From positions 1 to 5,670 of the forward strand of contig QHUQ01000238.1 in NCBI GenBank assembly GCA_003221985.1: 5,670 nt of DNA, in the 5' to 3' direction. The first letter of the stretch is position 1. Every line of letters starts with the position of its first letter. The translations under genes were made by a program, and so were the position numbers. The notes beneath the pieces were generated by a model. It did not search any database and was not told the origin of the DNA. It saw nothing but the letters and a program-made list of their open reading frames with translations. Source of the stretch: Gemmatimonadota bacterium (GTDB taxonomy: Bacteria; Gemmatimonadota; Gemmatimonadetes; Gemmatimonadales; GWC2-71-9). Shown piece after piece: positions 5,258-5,670 of this stretch.

Positions 5258-5670
5258 ATGATGCCGCTGACGCCGATCGCAGCCGTCGTTTTGGTATTCC
5301 AGTCCGTTTCCCCGGCTCCTCCGACGTCTCTCTCCACGACCACTGCGGTCGCCCAACGCGCCACGACTCCCCCCACCATTGACGGGAAAGACGACGATGC
5401 GGTGTGGCGGCTCGCGCCGTCTATCAGGGAGTTCCGCCAGTTTCAGCCGACAGAGGACGGGGAGCCGACCGTGGTCACCGAAGCCAAGGTGGCCTACGAT
5501 GATCACAACTTCTACGCGTTCGTGCGCGCGTTCGACCCGCATCCCGACAGCATCAAGACGCTGCTCGCGCGCCGCGACGTCCGCATTTGCTGCGATCAAA
5601 TCAAGATCATCATCGACTCCTACCACGACCGCCGCACCGGCTTTGAGTTCGCGGTGAACCCAGGGGGCGT
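5258..5670 (+). CDS. CBM9-like/DUF5916 protein, N-terminal part (runs off the window)
   Basis: The first 137 codons are present. Residues 1-21 or so (MMPLTPIAAVVLVFQSVSPAP) resemble a signal peptide, though without the usual basic residues at the start. From about residue 38 the sequence matches the family 9 carbohydrate-binding-like domain found at the N-terminus of DUF5916 proteins: PPTIDGKDDDAVWRLAP, then a KVAYDDHNFYAFVRAFDP strand pair, LLARRD, and IIIDSYHDRRTGFEFAVNP. Full-length members are usually 700-900 residues with a C-terminal beta-barrel-like DUF5916 region, so most of the protein lies beyond the window. Function of the family is not established; members are exported or outer-membrane associated. 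Start: two adjacent ATGs at 5258 and 5261; a weak CGGGA lies about 6 nt upstream. C110-C111 (RICCDQ) is odd, as this position is usually Ser/Ala-rich in relatives I recall. Confidence 0.82.
   Translation, partial: MMPLTPIAAVVLVFQSVSPAPPTSLSTTTAVAQRATTPPTIDGKDDDAVWRLAPSIREFRQFQPTEDGEPTVVTEAKVAYDDHNFYAFVRAFDPHPDSIKTLLARRDVRICCDQIKIIIDSYHDRRTGFEFAVNPGG

Noticed and set aside
5195..5626. 143-codon open frame on the minus strand opposite the CBM9-like gene
   Set aside because: The plus strand carries the conserved IDGKDDDAVW and IDSYHDRR motifs; the minus frame has no family features.

Overview
This high-GC, gene-dense window has the look of a Gram-negative chromosome, most likely Gemmatimonadota or a relative. 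The pointers are GTG/TTG starts, a lipobox-bearing beta-propeller lipoprotein, a small (D/E)RR-repeat protein and the start of a DUF5916-type outer-membrane-associated protein. The taxonomic call is an inference from protein style, not from a marker gene.

Layout, left to right. Positions 1-409 (-): N-terminal 136 residues of a family 2 glycosyltransferase whose 3' end lies outside the window. Positions 410-614: divergent control region. Positions 615-1751 (+): seven-bladed beta-propeller lipoprotein of the lactonase/YncE type. Positions 1753-2957 (-): sensor histidine kinase broken into two frames, with the segment that should carry the phospho-accepting histidine missing. Positions 2950-3633 (-): intact OmpR/PhoB-family response regulator, overlapping the kinase start by 8 nt. 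Positions 3634-3745: divergent control region. Positions 3746-4795 (+): methionine sulfoxide reductase MsrA-MsrB fusion with a probable short signal peptide. Positions 4800-4823: perfect palindrome, the likely shared terminator. Positions 4822-5157 (-): small arginine-rich protein with a hexapeptide (D/E)RR repeat. Positions 5258-5670 (+): N-terminus of a CBM9-like/DUF5916 protein, cut by the window edge.

The most interesting reading is that the middle forms one regulatory unit. The control regions in front of the lipoprotein and in front of msrAB share an 18/22 match (514-535 versus 3680-3701). Both are built around hexamer direct repeats one helical turn apart (TGAGAM, 11-bp phase), the usual architecture of an OmpR-family operator. 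I infer that the regulator encoded between them controls both, giving a probable envelope methionine-repair regulon comparable in logic to E. coli HprSR-MsrPQ. Two features could make the system unstable or switchable. The kinase lacks its H-box through an out-of-frame deletion (or an assembly error). The MsrA-MsrB linker is encoded by four perfect tandem copies of a 7-bp unit, so gain or loss of one copy would uncouple MsrB from MsrA.

No RNA genes, CRISPR arrays, transposases, integrases or origins were seen.
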